A stretch of DNA of 64,000 bases from Hydrangea macrophylla (GCA_033977485.1 CM066991.1:56088850-56152849), one strand, 5' to 3'; shown: positions 11,490 through 23,458, counted from the first letter of the stretch. The notes: generated by a model not told the origin, from the letters alone. Made by a program: numbers and translations.

Positions 11490-11907
11490 GAGGTCTCCTT
11501 ATTCCATAAGTGATTTGACGAGATTTATAGGGAAGCCAAATTTGGTAGTTGGGGATTTATCAGAATTTGAGGGGAGGGGTAGTTGTGTCCATGTTTTTAC
11601 TAGTGGACCTTAGACTGAAATGTTCTAAAGACTGAACCAATTATAAGAAAGGTGCATTACTTAGGACTTTAGACTAAATGACTCAATTAAATATTCATTT
11701 ATTAATGGAAAAGAAAATACAGGGTGTTACAACACACCAGTCAAACTGTGTACCACATGAGACATAGGCTAAAATAGCACTAAGTTGAGCTATTTACAAT
11801 GCTACTACTACTACTGATAATATCTATACAAAAGTTATGGACCAATGGCTCTCTCTCAATCTCACAAAAATCATGTGGACTATAGGTCTTGATAAAACTA
11901 ACAAAAT

Positions 11908-12655
11908 CTAAACCTTGCGGATCCTGATTCTAATATTATCAGCATCTGTTCCTGTTGGTGGTGTCTCATCATCTGATGCAATGTCCATTTCTACAGGTGG
12001 ATCATCCTCAACTGGTGCGACAAGATCTCCGACTACCACTCCGATATCCCAATCCTCGGTCATCTCCGCATCAGCATCCTTTACTACATCTGCCATCATC
12101 GCCTGATTAGCGACATCGATAGCTACTGCAGCAAATCCATCAGCTATGTCCATAGCCCCTGCTAAAGTAGCCTCTCCCATAACAAATCCAGCTGGCTGAT
12201 CGACCGTCTCAGCTATCCATCTTACTGCCATATCGGCCATAGCTATCATATGTAATATAGGTCCAACTCAGGCATAACGGTTACCTCTGGCACAACTAAC
12301 TCCTCTTTCTTGAGAACACCCTCCTCTCCTATCTCCATAATCTCATCTCCATCTACCATTGTGATATCCTCTACAACAGCGATATCTACCTCTAGGGCCT
12401 CGGGATCCTCTATTTGGTCCTCTGGCTGAAGCTCTGACTGCTTATTGGGAACATACTCTGGCTCATCGGGGTCATCCTCTGGCTCATCAACAGCATCATC
12501 GTCTACAGGCTCCCCCCCGCTGGATCCTCCTCGTCCCCATCTTCTCCTCCAATGTGGCTCTGGTATATCTCTGGTATGGCGGGCTCCACTCTGTCCCCAT
12601 GAATAACATGTCCGCCAAAAGAATCATCCACAAACAGGTGGAAATCCGAATCCAT
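11908..12655 (-). pseudogene. Family B upstream ORF, internally deleted copy
   Basis: Read on the minus strand it starts at the ATG near 12655 (MDSDFHLFVDDSFGGHVIHGD region) and ends near 11908. The start and the C-terminal domain (QPAGFVMGEATLAGAMDIADG, GVVVGDLVAPVEDDPPVEMD) match the 331-residue ORF at 62919-63914. About 100 residues of the helical N-terminal region are missing, and a run of G bases near 12517 shifts the frame. Conservation of the same reading frame at both ends in two diverged copies supports it as once coding. Immediately before the ATG is CCTTGCAG|GGTAGC, a good splice acceptor. Confidence 0.6.
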
Positions 12656-12784
12656 GCTACCCTGCAAGGAAAACTATCTATCGTCAGGAGGACGAACTTA
12701 GCTTATCATATCTCATCTCAGAGATCTTAAAATACTAGAACCCGATGGTGTGGAATTGATAGTGAGCCAAAGCATCCAACCTAA

Positions 12785-12798
12785 GGCTCTGATATCAA
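12785..12798 (-). other. Primer binding site, tRNA-Met type, family B
   Basis: The minus strand reads TGATATCAGAGCC, one base different from the usual TGGTATCAGAGCC, a few bases inside the LTR end. Confidence 0.8.
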
Positions 12799-14069
12799 AA
12801 TCCTGTCACGCCCCGGAGCAGCAAAAATAGAGAAATAAATTTCCTTTTTGGGTCCATAGGGAATGACGGGTGAATGTCACTAATTCTCCACACCACACAG
12901 TACTAGTCAACTAGAAGCAAAAAGAGCAGTAATAATATCAAATTGGATATATTACAGACAATCTAGTTATAACAACATCAGAGTAATGTAAAAGGTCTGA
13001 AAGCAACAAATGCCTTATCAGAGAGCGCTGTAGGATTTTAAAAGGTCTGAAAGTGACAAATGCCCAAGTACTAATTATTACAAAATCTAACAGTAATGTA
13101 AAGTAGAAACATAAGCTAATATCCGTTTTCAGATCTTCAGCTAGCGTAAATATAGTCGTTAGTGTAATAGTCTTCCCCGGCATAGCCATCATCGGTGGGG
13201 TCACCCTCTGCATATTCTCCCTCCGGGTAGTAGCCATCGACATAAGTTCCATCACCTGCATCAAATGGGACAGGGTAGTCTGGACGGGGAATATCCAGGT
13301 ATGACGCCGTCAGCTTACTTCGGTTGAGTGAATATAAGCTAACAGGGTACCAATTACATAATGTAATAACACGTTATGAACTGAGTAAGATATAGTGTGA
13401 CAATAGTATCTTCATCTTTAATCAGACGCAGCTTGACCAACCCTTGTCGTCTGATTATCCTACGACCGATACTCAACATACCTTGACTGAAAGAACAGAC
13501 TGAATCGTTCAACTCTATGGATATACCATTATTCCGTCCATCGCTCGATATATACCATCCACCGCATGTCATTGACATTACGTCAGTCCATCCCCTGCTC
13601 GTTAAGAATATAACCAATCCACTGCATGTCAGGGATACAATTCTTTGAAGAACAGCATATGAATCTGTTGCCATGACTCAACGATGTCTACCAGTGATCC
13701 CCATCCACCGCTTGTTAATGATATAGCCCATCCACCGCTCGTTAAGGTTATACATGGATCACCTGTCTATCTCAGGACTACCTGGTCCTGTGCACGTACT
13801 ATTCCCAGAGCTTAACAAACCTACTTAGATTTCCGCACTAATACCGACACATGACTTTCCCATTGTGGCCTAACTACCTTGAATAAAAGGAAACGGATAC
13901 TGAACTTAGACATGAACAGTCATCATAACATTAATTCATTATTCACCCTCGTACTTATCTTTGGTATCACAGTATCCCTGGTTATCCCAATAGTTGTATA
14001 ATGAAAGTCCGAATCGAGAGTCGTACAATCGAACCCTTTATATAATAAACAAAAGAAACAAGCCATATT

Positions 14070-14437
14070 CTGCAAAGTTCAATCGATTGAAACAATTTCA
14101 ATCGATTGGGAAAAATAAGGTGCAAGCGATCGAAGTCTTTTCGATCAATTGAACGTTCGATCGATTGGATCCAGTTCAATCGCTCGAGAGTCTTCTTCTC
14201 CAAAGGTTTTGGACAGTGAGCGTCCAGCAGCGTTAGGGGCTGTTGGGTCTGCTTATGTTGCATCTAAAACTCGTAAAACATTATATCAAAGTTACTGAGT
14301 GAGTTTAGAACTCACCGAACGTCGTTAAGGCACGTTTAGCAAAGCGTCAAGCTTGGTGGCCTCCAATGGTGGCTCCTCCTTCTCTCCCTGTCTTTACCTT
14401 CTCTCTCTGCCTCGGTCTTCTTCTTCTTCTTCTTCTC

Positions 14438-14481
<44 letters not shown>

Positions 14482-14880
14482 CAGAATATATATAAATGTA
14501 AATATGTATATGCATATATGTATGTATATGGATGTGTATATATATAATATAAACACACACACACTCTCTCTCTAGAATTTCTAAACCAAACAAAACTCAC
14601 ACACACAAAATCACCACATATATATATATATATATATAGGAAGAGGAGGAAGGGCAGGTGGCAAGACTGAGATGAAATATCTAGACACGTTTGATCAATT
14701 GAAGTAACTTCGATCGCTTGAGAGCAGTTCGGCTAGATTCGATTGATTGAGACTGAGTTGATCGATTAAAAAAGGGTTCACGTAATAAATTCATGTCGGT
14801 AGGTCGCTTGAAAGAGGTTCCAATCGATTGAACTAAGAAATTGTCGATGCTTGAAGCAACTTCGATCGATTGAAAGTGAA
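14070..14880. promoter_or_regulatory. GATCGATTGA word clusters flanking the LTR promoter region
   Basis: Two clusters of TTCGATCGATTGA-like words lie on either side of a TATATA-rich and microsatellite stretch. The homologous clusters in the other family B LTR are at about 59725-59900 and 60370-60560, flanking a TATATATA box near 60302. Position suggests a regulatory role, which is inference. Confidence 0.45.
14440..14477. repeat. CT microsatellite
   Basis: An uninterrupted run of TC dinucleotides inside the family B LTR. The overlapping open frames that read as Ser-Leu or Arg-Glu repeats are products of this run. Confidence 0.95.
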
Positions 14881-14953
14881 ACTTTAGGTATGGTCAATGG
14901 AAGTATACAGAATTTCTTTGTATTATTAAATACTGAAAATACAGGGTATTAGA

Positions 14954-16669
14954 GTTTGAATCAACTTGCCTCCCTGTCTAATCTCGTGCACATGCTGTGG
15001 GGTCGATGCACGTGCCCGGAGTTTGCCTCTTTGTCCTACTCCGATAAAATTGGGAATAGGTGTTAGTCCCGAAGTCGGGGAAGATATGCTGAGATTCATC
15101 TCGTTAATAATTAAATAATAAATAATATAATAATTCTTGGCAGTAGGTAATAAAGCTCAGAACTTAGTGGAGCTGTGGAGTTAGCTTTTAACTCAAAATG
15201 ATGGGTACTTCATTTATGCTGCTTATTTATTTTCAATTTTCTTTGTCAATCTTCTCCATAATATTATTCTCCGGTTCTCAATTGCTCTTTTTCACATTTT
15301 CGCTGTGTGGTGGATTGTGGTTTAAGAGTCACCTTTTGAAACATATGGGATAAAGTATAATTTGCCATGAGTCTTATTTCCTCAAACATCCTATTATTGT
15401 ATTGTATTGTTGGGGGATCAGTTATAATGTTAGAACCTAACACGTTTTTACTTCCATTTGGCAGGTATCATTGGGCTCCAGTCATCTGTTTAGGATCGAA
15501 ACTTCACATCTTGTTCATATTTGTATGATCAAAAATATAATTTTAAATATGTGGATACTTACACCCTAAGCATGGAACTAAAATAATTCACTTCCACACC
15601 CCCCCACCCCCCAGGGACACTAATCACCACTAATTTGCTGTATAAAAGTTTACTTGTCATGTGACTTTGAAACATATATTCACTGTCTTGTTTGGATATG
15701 ACATGGAAAAATATGTGGATATTCACGTCTATTGGGATTTGAAGAGGTTGAGAAGGTTGTTTGTTGAGATGGAGGTCCTGGAGAGACCCCATTGCATTGT
15801 TTACTCCCTTCTGTCTGTTTTTAAGAGAGAGAAAGGAGAAAGAGAGGATAGAGAGAAATAGAGGGGATAGATGCGTGGTTTCAGTTCACTCACAATCCTA
15901 AATTTTTTTAGGGTACTACTATTGTTGTCGGAGCAAACTGGCTGTCGCCAAAGTAAAATTTCTTAAGATGCTGTTTATATGAACCCGTAAGATGCCCCAT
16001 TTTGGCCTGCAAACTAGCCCAGGTCTGGCCCACGAATTAGCCCAATCAAACCCAATTTTGGCCCGTGAGATTAACTATCCCTATTTCAGTCCGCTTGTAA
16101 CTTTTTAACCAATTCTTTGGACAGATTTTGAGGGGTTTGGGCTTGATTTGCTAGTCCTAGATATAACTAAACATAAATTCATATTGGGAATTAGTATTAG
16201 CACTCTAAAAATTAATTAATGCACTCCATGGTACCATTATGACAACCTGTCATACCATGCATTCAATGTAGTCTATGGAGTACATTTAGACCATTTAGTA
16301 CTCAATAGTGTGAATAACATTGTCCCTCATCTATCTAATCATTATATAGTGTAGGCCACCAATTGTTGCCATCCCGGAATATGGTTAGAAATTTAGGGCC
16401 TGTTTGATTGCACCAAAAAAATGTGAAAACAGGCCCCAAAACTGTGAATTAAACATTTTAAAATGGGCTTATTTCTACAATGGCCCATTCATGGTTGTTT
16501 GGTTGCCAAGATTAAATATTCTAAAATTGAATAGATTTGGACTTACCGTACAAAACCAAAATGAGACTACTTCACCCTAAATCTAAAATTGCCTCAATTT
16601 AAAATCAAGCAATTGGTCGCCCGAAGAGTCCCGTTCGTTCTTCCTCTTCGATCGACTGGTAGATCTCTC

Positions 16670-16708
<39 letters not shown>

Positions 16709-16773
16709 ATATATATATATATATTGATGAAGCAAATTTGGATTAGAGAGAAGAAGAAGAAGACAAGAGGGAT
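14954..16773. other. Unassigned sequence between family B LTR and copia element
   Basis: About 1.8 kb with no convincing coding region. It is AT-rich and holds a C run at about 15598-15612, a stretch with repeated GGCCCA/GGGCC words (15990-16110), a possible MITE-like hairpin (ACTCCATGG near 16225 with CTATGGAGT near 16275), a transposon-end-like GGGCCTGTTTG at 16396, and a TC microsatellite (16676-16705) followed by TA repeats. Nothing here can be named with confidence. Confidence 0.5.
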
Positions 16774-16778
16774 TATAT

Positions 16779-18395
16779 TGTTAGGAAACTGCTTTCCCAG
16801 AATCCGTTGACAGTGCGTATAAGTTGGTACTGCAAAAAATTTCATGAAATCTATAATAACCCTACAAGGGCGGAACTAGGGTTACCTTGAACTGCAAAAT
16901 TGGATTGCTGTAGTAGACGAATCGAGAACACGGGCTCGATAACAGCTCACGATCTTCTACCGGATTCCTTTGCTGCCAGAATATCGAACTGAGTGTGGGC
17001 TCTTTCGAAATCCTTTTAGTTTTCTGCTCTTCCCTCTTTACGTTCTATTTTCTATTCCCAGTTATAACACTCTCTTTGATTGCTATGACGATTCAATCCT
17101 GATCACATTGATCCGACAAAGATGTGTTTGTCAGGAGGATCAAACGATCTCCGATTTACTTGAATTTTTAACAGTAGCTCCGTCTCGACGTCAGGAACGT
17201 TGTGTAAAAAATTCAGCAACTCTCGATCAGTATCGAGCAATCCGAAGCTCTTTTAGTGAGCGTTGTCCGACGCTAGCGATCTACACTCCTATGTCTCTTG
17301 AATGCTCACAGAGACTAGGGTTTGGTGGAAACCCTTCTAGAAGAAAGCTAGGAGGCCAAGGGAAGCTTAGAATATGAAATCATGCAACCTGAGAGAAGAG
17401 CCAAGGCAGCATATATATAGGCTACGATAGGGACCATAAGAAGTCAATAAGGAAGAGGCTTCCTTATGGAATTAGGAAACCCTAATTCGAACTGAATCAG
17501 ATTCCTATTTCCATACATTATAATTCATACCACTAAAGAATTATAATTGCACTCCTACCCTTATCTCAAAAATATATTTCGAGCTCCATGTTATTAAATG
17601 CTTATTATATCCCCATGTTAAGATTACAGATATCCATTAATTAAATATAATTACTAACAATCATATTTAATTAATTTCTTAAAATTCCTTGAGATCCTCT
17701 GCTTAACTTATCTGATATGTCGGATACAAAATCCACCTGCAGGGTTTGACATAATCAAAACTTATAAGCTTTCTCAAGGGGATATCATCAATCCCAAAAT
17801 TGAGACATGAATTCCATCATTAATTAATATCCACCATACAATTAATATTGCCACCCAATCCAATGAGATATTGACCCATTTAAGGATCTCACCCTTTTAG
17901 GGATCAAAGTATAAATATCAAATGTACGTGTCTATAAATTAAATTAGGTTTTAGAGCATAAGCACTCATAATAGCCATGAGGTATTAATTATCTTATAAT
18001 TCAGTATAAAGATAATTACCCCAAGTCGGTCCTGTTTAATACACAAAATGTACCAGCATGGTGAGTTGAAACTATACCGTTTCCCGCAGTCAAGACAAAC
18101 CTACTACAACACCATGCTGCAGTCCTACCGATGGTGTGTCCAATCCCATCTAAGACTGTAAACCAAAATCTTACATTCTATAATATCTGATGGCCTGATC
18201 TTCCGTGTGTAAGCCGAACTCTACACACCAAACCACCTACTATATAGAATGAGAGAGACACATGCATAATATTAAATAAATAATATAATACAAACATTGC
18301 CCACACAGATTCTCATAAAAATGGATTAACTGATTTTATTAAATGAATAATAAATCAACTACATAAAGCATGACTTTTAGTATATATCCCTAACA
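16779..18395 (-). repeat. 3' LTR of copia element
   Basis: 1617 bp, matching 23459-25075 over its full length. It starts TGTTAGGAAA and ends CCTAACA. The open frame at 16970-17377 repeats in the other LTR (23788-24057) but has no protein-like character and I do not regard it as a gene. Confidence 0.95.
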
Positions 18396-18411
18396 ATCTC
18401 CCACTTAGACT
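18396..18411 (-). other. Polypurine tract of copia element
   Basis: The minus strand reads GTCTAAGTGGGAGATT directly before the LTR start TGTTAGG, the typical copia plus-strand primer. Confidence 0.85.
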
Positions 18412-18957
18412 CAAAGCCATGAAGTGACACTCCTCACTCCAACTAATGGCTCTACCTCCTAGGGTAAACACATTTCCTGAGGTAGACTTTCTGGAATCCC
18501 TATCTGACATAAAATCAGAATCTGTGTACCCAATGGGTACAAGACTGTCTGCTTGGTAAACTAACATATAGTCTCGAGTCCTTTTCAAGTACTTGAGAAT
18601 ATTTTTCACCGCAGTCCAATGTTCTTGCCCTGGATTAGACTGATATCTACTAACCATGCCAACAGCAAAGCAGATGTTAGGTCTAGTACATAACATAGCA
18701 TACATTAGGCTTCCTATTGCCGATGCATAAGGAACTGCCTTCATCTTCTCTATCTCATCAGGTATCTTAGGACACTAATCCTTAGATAGAGTAATTCCAT
18801 GTCTGAAGGGAAGGAATCCCTTCTTGGAATCTTGCATGCTAAACCTTGCAAGAATATTGTCAATATAAGTGCCTTGTGACAAGCCCAACATCCTATTCTT
18901 GCGATCTCGCATAAGCTTGATCCCTAGGATGTGACCGACTTCTCCCAAGTCCTTCAT
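18398..18957 (-). pseudogene. Copia pol, RT thumb and truncated RNase H
   Basis: The first piece encodes MKDLGEVGHILGIKLMRDR and RMLGLSQGTYIDNILARFSM, the end of copia RT. After a TAG at 18775-18777 (likely an old CAG) the frame gives PYASAIGSLMYAMLCTRP, then the RNase H start (GYTDSDFMSDRDSRKSTSG, VFTLGGRAISW). The coding match stops at ISW, and the polypurine tract and LTR follow directly. The second half of RNase H, with its remaining catalytic residues and usual ADSTMEAEY-type motif, is deleted. Confidence 0.88.
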
Positions 18958-18983
18958 ATCGAATTGATTGGATAACCATACCC

Positions 18984-20000
18984 TTACAGAAGATAATACC
19001 CCACATCGTTTCCGATTAGCAAGATATCATCCACATATAGTACTAAGAACACCACCACTCTTCCATCATGTTTCTTGTACACACAAGATTCATCCGCACA
19101 TTGATCAAAATCAAAAGACTTGATTGCTTGATCAAAGCGGATATTCCAAGACCTAGATGCCTGCTTAAGTCCATAAATGGACTTCTTAAGCTTGCACAAC
19201 ATGTGTTCTTGGCCCTTCGCAATGAACCCGTCTGGTTGCATCATATAGATGCACTCGTCAAGATTCCCATTTAGAAATGTTGTCTTGACATCCATTTGCC
19301 AAATTTCATAATCGAAATGTGCATAAATGGATAAGAGAATCCGGATAGACTTCAGCATTGCCACCGGCGAAAAAGTTTCCTCATAATCGATTCCTTCTTT
19401 TTGAGTGAACCCTTTCGCAACAAGCCTTGCTTTAAAGGTTTCCACCTTACCGTCTGCTCCTCTCTTCTTCTTATAGATCCACTTACATCCAATGGGTTTT
19501 ATTTCATTAGGTGGTTCTACAAGATCCCAGACTTGATTGGAGTACATGGACTCCATTTCAGACTTCATAGCCTTTTGCCAAAGATCTGCATCTTTATCTT
19601 GCAGTGCTTTATTGTAGTTACAGGGGTCGGTACCTTGTTCATCAGGGACCCGGTCATAAAACTCTCCCAAGAACATATACCGGTCAGGTTGAATAATAAC
19701 CCTCCCACTACGACGAGGTAATGGAATATCGATAACTCTTTCTTGTGGTGTTTCTTCTCGTACCGTTGGTATCGAAGAAGTATGTCTTGGTGTCTCTCCT
19801 CTCATTTCCTCTAGAACAATATGGCTTCTGGGCTTGTGGTCCATAACATAGTCCTCTTCTAAGAATGTGGCATTGGTGCTAACAATAACCTTCTGATCCT
19901 TAGGACTATAAAACAGACCACCTTTAGTTCCTCTTGGATACCCAACAAAGAAACATACTTCTGTTCTTGATTCTAACTTTTCTGCGTTCCCTTTCAGCAC
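18984..20000 (-). pseudogene. Copia pol, integrase C-terminus and reverse transcriptase
   Basis: A 338-residue open frame. It begins in the integrase C-terminal region ([20 protein letters not shown]) and continues with the RT start ([21 protein letters not shown]), [12 protein letters not shown], the [11 protein letters not shown] motif and the catalytic [11 protein letters not shown]. It ends just after that through a small deletion near 18975-18985. It is in the same frame as the integrase piece upstream, separated by a TAG at 20055-20057 where Trp is expected. Confidence 0.92.
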
Positions 20001-20054
20001 ATGTGCTAGACTACCCCAGATCTGAACATGCCGTAGACTAGGCTTTCGCCCAGT

Positions 20055-20865
20055 CTACAATTTCGTGGGAGTAGTAGGTACTGACTTAGATGGTACCAAG
20101 TTTAGAATGTATGCAGCTGTCTCTAATACGTGTCTCCAAAAGGAAATTGGTAAATCCGAGTAACTCATCATAGATCTTACCATGTCCATAAGAGTCCTGT
20201 TCCTTCTTTCTGCCACACCGTTCTGCTGAGGCATACGGGGTGCAGACAATTGGGATGTAATCCTTTGCTCCAATAAGTATTCCCTAAACTCTCCCAAGAG
20301 GTACTCTCCACCACGATCAGATCGTAGTGTCTTGATACATTTACCTAGACGCTTCTCCGTTTTAGCCTTGAAGTCTTTGAATTTCTCAAAGCATTCAGAC
20401 TTACGCCGCATCAAATAAATGTACCCATACCTTGAGTAATCATCGATGAAAGTGACAAAGTACTCAAATCCTCCTCTTGCTTGGACAGTCATAGGACCAC
20501 ACAAATCAGAGTGAACCAGTTCCAACGGCTCTTTTGTTCTATAGCCCTTGGCCGAGAATGGCCTCTTGGTCATTTTACCTTCCAAGCAGGATTCACAAAC
20601 TGGAAGTGCCTCCACTTCCAATAAGCCTAATGGCCCATTTTGAACCAGTCTTTGAATCCTTTTCAAATTAATATGACCAAGGCGTAAGTGTCAAAGATGT
20701 GTTTGGTTCATCCTCGAAGGTTCTTTTCTCTTAAATGGCAAACTATTTGTGTTATTCAATTCATTAAGTTGTAGTATAGGAGAGATATGATTTATAATTT
20801 AAAGATCATCCACCTATTGACCAGAACAAATAAAACGTTTATTTTCTTTAATAACTACTACTTTA
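20055..20865 (-). pseudogene. Copia pol, GAG-pre-integrase and integrase core
   Basis: It contains the GAG-pre-integrase region (HLRLGHINLKRIQRL before a conserved CESCLEGKMTKRPF) and the integrase core with LVHSDLCGPM, YFVTFIDDYSRYGYIYLM, LRSDRGGEYLLGEF and PQQNGVAERRNRTLMD, covering the catalytic Asp, Asp and Glu. A TGA near 20691 replaces the Trp usual before HLRLGH. The region joins gag-protease above it through at least one more stop. Confidence 0.9.
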
Positions 20866-21999
20866 TTAAAATGAACTGAATATCCATTCTTTACTTAAAC
20901 TAGAAACTGAAACTAAATTCCTTCTAATAGAAGGTACATAAAAGCAATTTCGTAATATTAAAATTCTATCTCTACCAAAACTAAGATGTAGATCTCCTAC
21001 TGCAACTGTTGCTACTCTCGTAGCATTTCCCATATATAGATAAATCTCTCCATCACTGAGCTGCCTGGTTCCCTGGAACCCCTGCAAAGAATTGCATACA
21101 TGATCAGTGGCTCCCGTATCTACACACCAGGTACCGGTAGATCGGACCGCTAAACACGATTCAACAACTAGTAAATGAGATTTACCTTGATTGTTCTGTC
21201 TGGCGAGATAAACTGGACATTGCTTCTTCCAGTGTCCTGACTGCTTGCAAACAAAACATTTGCCTTTAGGCTTTCCCGGTTGTCCTCGTGGCCTTTGGAT
21301 TGGCGGAGGATCCGCGGCCTTCTTTTGAGCCTTTTTCATTTTCTTCTTGCCATTCGGCTTTGAAGCAGAACCTTTCTCAAACACAAGAGCACTCCCTAGC
21401 TTTCTGTTGAGACCCTCAGCTGCCTGGAGTTCTTTAAGCAGCTCCGCCAAGGTATATTTAAATTTATTCATGTTGTAATTGAGGCGGAATTGCTTAAAAG
21501 ACTCTGGCAGTGACTGGAGTATGATATCGACCTGGGTTTCCCCGCCGATTTCAGCTCCAAGGATCTCTAGTTCATTAAGAAGAGATATCATCTTAAGAAC
21601 ATGATCCCTTATAGGCGTCCCCTCAGCCATGGTTGTGTTCATCAAGTCTTTCATAGCAACCTGCCTAGCAGCACGACTTTGATCCCCGAACATCTCTCGG
21701 AGGCTCTCCATCATGTCATAGGCACTGGTCATTGACTGATGCTGATGTTGCAGAACATTTGACATGGATGCCAAAATGTAACACCGCGCCATCTCATCAG
21801 CCTTGACCCATTTCTTGTGAGCCTGGGTTTCCTCAACGGTTGCCCCCTCACCAGGTTGCTCAGGACATTCTTGAGTAAGCACAAACTTGTACTCTTCAGC
21901 ATTTAACACAATATCCAAATTCCTTTTCCAGTCTATATAGTTTGGTCCAGTAAGTTTGTTTTCTTTAAGTATAACAGCAAGTGGATTGAAAGTACCCAT
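20866..21999 (-). pseudogene. Copia gag, zinc knuckle and protease
   Basis: A 377-residue open frame from MGTFNPLAVILKENKLTGPN. It has the copia gag fold region (YIDWKRNLDIVLNAEEYKFV, about residues 21-40), a basic Lys-rich linker, the zinc knuckle CFVCKQSGHWKKQC near 249-262, and the protease active site WCVDTGATDHVCN near 293-305. The methionine is a good start because gag begins there in related elements and the upstream leader is full of stops. Confidence 0.93.
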
Positions 22000-23443
22000 T
22001 TAAAAGCCTGAGAATCACACAACATAAATAATTACGTTTGGGCAAAAATTACTATGGATTCGATTTGAAAATATTGGTTCCCTCTACCATATTTGAAAGG
22101 AATCCGCCAGCAACCTGATACACCACGAATAGTATGACTCGATGGGAAGCCATATACTATCCATCATTTATTCAGATAGACAATTGCCTTTTAATTTTAC
22201 TATTCAGGCAATGTACTTTGCCTAATAAAATTAAACTGCTGACTTGCTTTGGTCCTATAAATAATAACAGTGACTCAGATGGAGAGGATATTATTATTTA
22301 TAGCTAAGTGTATACCATCACTTAATTCTAGGTCAAGAGTTCTGTGAGGAACACCTCTGATGGAGAGGTGACCCACACCAACAATCACCCAAAACATTCT
22401 TTTAAAAAAGTTTGTACTGATGATTCCATGATCAACTACATCCGATGGGGAGGATGACACTAGAGCCATCACATAAAATTAATCATATCATCTACAAACC
22501 AGTGATGGAGATCATGCGATTTATACTTGATAAATTCCCTCTCCCACTTAGAATTTTTTTAAAAAAATTTGAGGGTTATAATTTTTTTAAAAAACTTTTA
22601 ATTTAATTAATAAAAAATAATGGAATACTTGACAAGGATTAATTCATCCTTACTTGTGAAACCCACATGTGTAGATAATAAAATTATTCTATTCTCATGA
22701 TTTTAGAAAATAAGTACTTATGTTTTCAAATTATGGAATTAGTTTTATTTCTAAATACACATGTAGTTGTCCATCATTTTAAATTAATATAAATTAAACA
22801 TGCAGCTAGACATCTGAAATAGGTCTAGGAACAATTATCCATGTTGTCCTATTCATTAAACATGAAACAATAATAATCATTCAATCACACATAAATAAGG
22901 AAACCACAATAAAATAGGAATCCCACTATTATGGTGAAGCTGCAACTCTTATGAAGAAATCTTCATGGAATCCGATTAGCTCTATGTCGCAACTACGCAA
23001 CTGCCTTCCAGAACTGTTTTCTGAAATAGCCTCCAGAAATTGCCTCTAGATTGCTTTCTGAAATTGCTTGTAAACTATCTTCACGAACTGTCTTCACGGA
23101 TTTACTTGAGATATATTACACAAACCCTATGCCTCCATAAAGGAGTTCACATGCTATTTCTTTGCATTAAATTAACCACACATCAATCAAGCGTGGGATC
23201 CAATACACACAAATCCTATGCCTCCATAAAGGAGTTCACATGCTATATTAAAACAGCAAAATTAACCACGGATAAAACCATCGTGGGATCCAATCACACA
23301 AAATCAGTGACCATAATAGTGGAATAAGAACGCTGCAAAACAAGGATTAGCACAGCTCTACGTTCTATCCATCCATCAAAACACGCATAAGATCTGTTTT
23401 ATTGGACAACATGGTTGCTTCCAACCTATACGCAGAATCAACG
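22000..23443 (-). other. Untranslated leader of copia element
   Basis: No gene is visible between the primer site and gag. An imperfect tandem duplication of about 80 bp lies at about 23115-23310 (CCTATGCCTCCATAAAGGAG twice, each followed by a GTGGGATCCAAT block). AT-rich tracts and repeated GATGGAGAGG words occur at 22280-22510. Confidence 0.75.
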
Positions 23444-23458
23444 TTGCTCTGATACCAC
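23444..23458 (-). other. Primer binding site, tRNA-Met type, copia element
   Basis: The minus strand reads GTGGTATCAGAGC next to the LTR end CCTAACA. This is the usual initiator tRNA-Met site of plant copia elements. Confidence 0.93.

Larger units (their letters stand above)
9176..11693. mobile_element. Non-autonomous Mutator-like element (Pack-MULE) with 9-bp target duplication
   Basis: The family A right LTR stops matching at 9184 and resumes at 11694. The 9-bp word AATTAAATA stands at both edges (9176-9184 and 11685-11693), and 9 bp is the signature length of Mutator-like transposons. The insert's two ends are weakly inverted copies: about 16 of the first 23 positions agree, including ATTTAGT and a following TCC. 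No transposase frame is visible, so it is non-autonomous. It carries a DEM/VID27-like gene fragment near its right end. Confidence 0.8.
1..11731 (-). mobile_element. Ty3/gypsy LTR retrotransposon, chromodomain (Tekay/Del-like) type, family A
   Basis: The element is read on the minus strand, with its 3' LTR at the left (cut by the window start) and its 5' LTR at the right. Seen directly: two copies of the same LTR, a tRNA-Met type primer site inside the right LTR, a purine tract inside the left LTR, and gag, zinc knuckles, protease, RT, RNase H, integrase and a chromodomain-like tail in that order. Integrase after RNase H defines Ty3/gypsy. The C-terminal chromodomain-like segment and the TGTAACACCC LTR start fit the Tekay/Del lineage. 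It sits inside a family B element, because sequence from 11732 on matches family B near 62736. Several stops and frameshifts make it non-coding as a whole. Confidence 0.93.
6753..11731 (-). repeat. 5' LTR of family A, split by a Mutator-like element
   Basis: It begins TGTCACGACC and ends TGTTACA. Removing the 2.5 kb insert at 9185-11684 and one copy of the 9-bp duplication leaves about 2.47 kb, matching the left LTR. The right copy has seven hairpin repeat units against nine on the left, so the repeat number changed after insertion or during copying. Small substitutions and indels separate the two LTRs elsewhere. Confidence 0.9.
11732..14953 (-). mobile_element. Family B gypsy element, 5' end only (leader plus 5' LTR)
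   Basis: Sequence 11732-12803 matches the leader of the family B copy at 62736-64000, and 12804-14953 matches its LTR at 58442-60644. The rest of this copy would lie left of the window, because element A inserted into its leader at 11731/11732. The two family B copies are clearly diverged, and this copy lacks part of the leader ORF. Confidence 0.85.
12804..14953 (-). repeat. 5' LTR of family B (2150 bp)
   Basis: It begins TGTCACGCCCC, as does the LTR at 58442. Its right edge reads GGTATTAGA where the other copy has GGTATTACA, so the terminal CA has mutated. It contains clusters of GATCGATTGA words (about 14070-14190 and 14690-14880), a CT microsatellite (14440-14477), a TA microsatellite (about 14617-14637) and repeated CCACCGCT-GTTAA blocks (about 13540-13760). 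Confidence 0.88.

Noticed and set aside
11383..11613. 76-residue plus-strand frame over the DEM-like fragment
   Set aside because: The minus strand carries the recognisable DEM-like sequence. The plus frame has no similarity that I know.
14347..14606. Open frames rich in Arg-Glu or Ser-Leu
   Set aside because: They are translations of the CT microsatellite in the family B LTR. The same kind of frames appears in the other copy with no conserved sequence.
16970..17377. 135-residue open frame repeated at 23788-24057
   Set aside because: It is repeated only because it lies in both copia LTRs. It is not protein-like and is shorter in the second copy.
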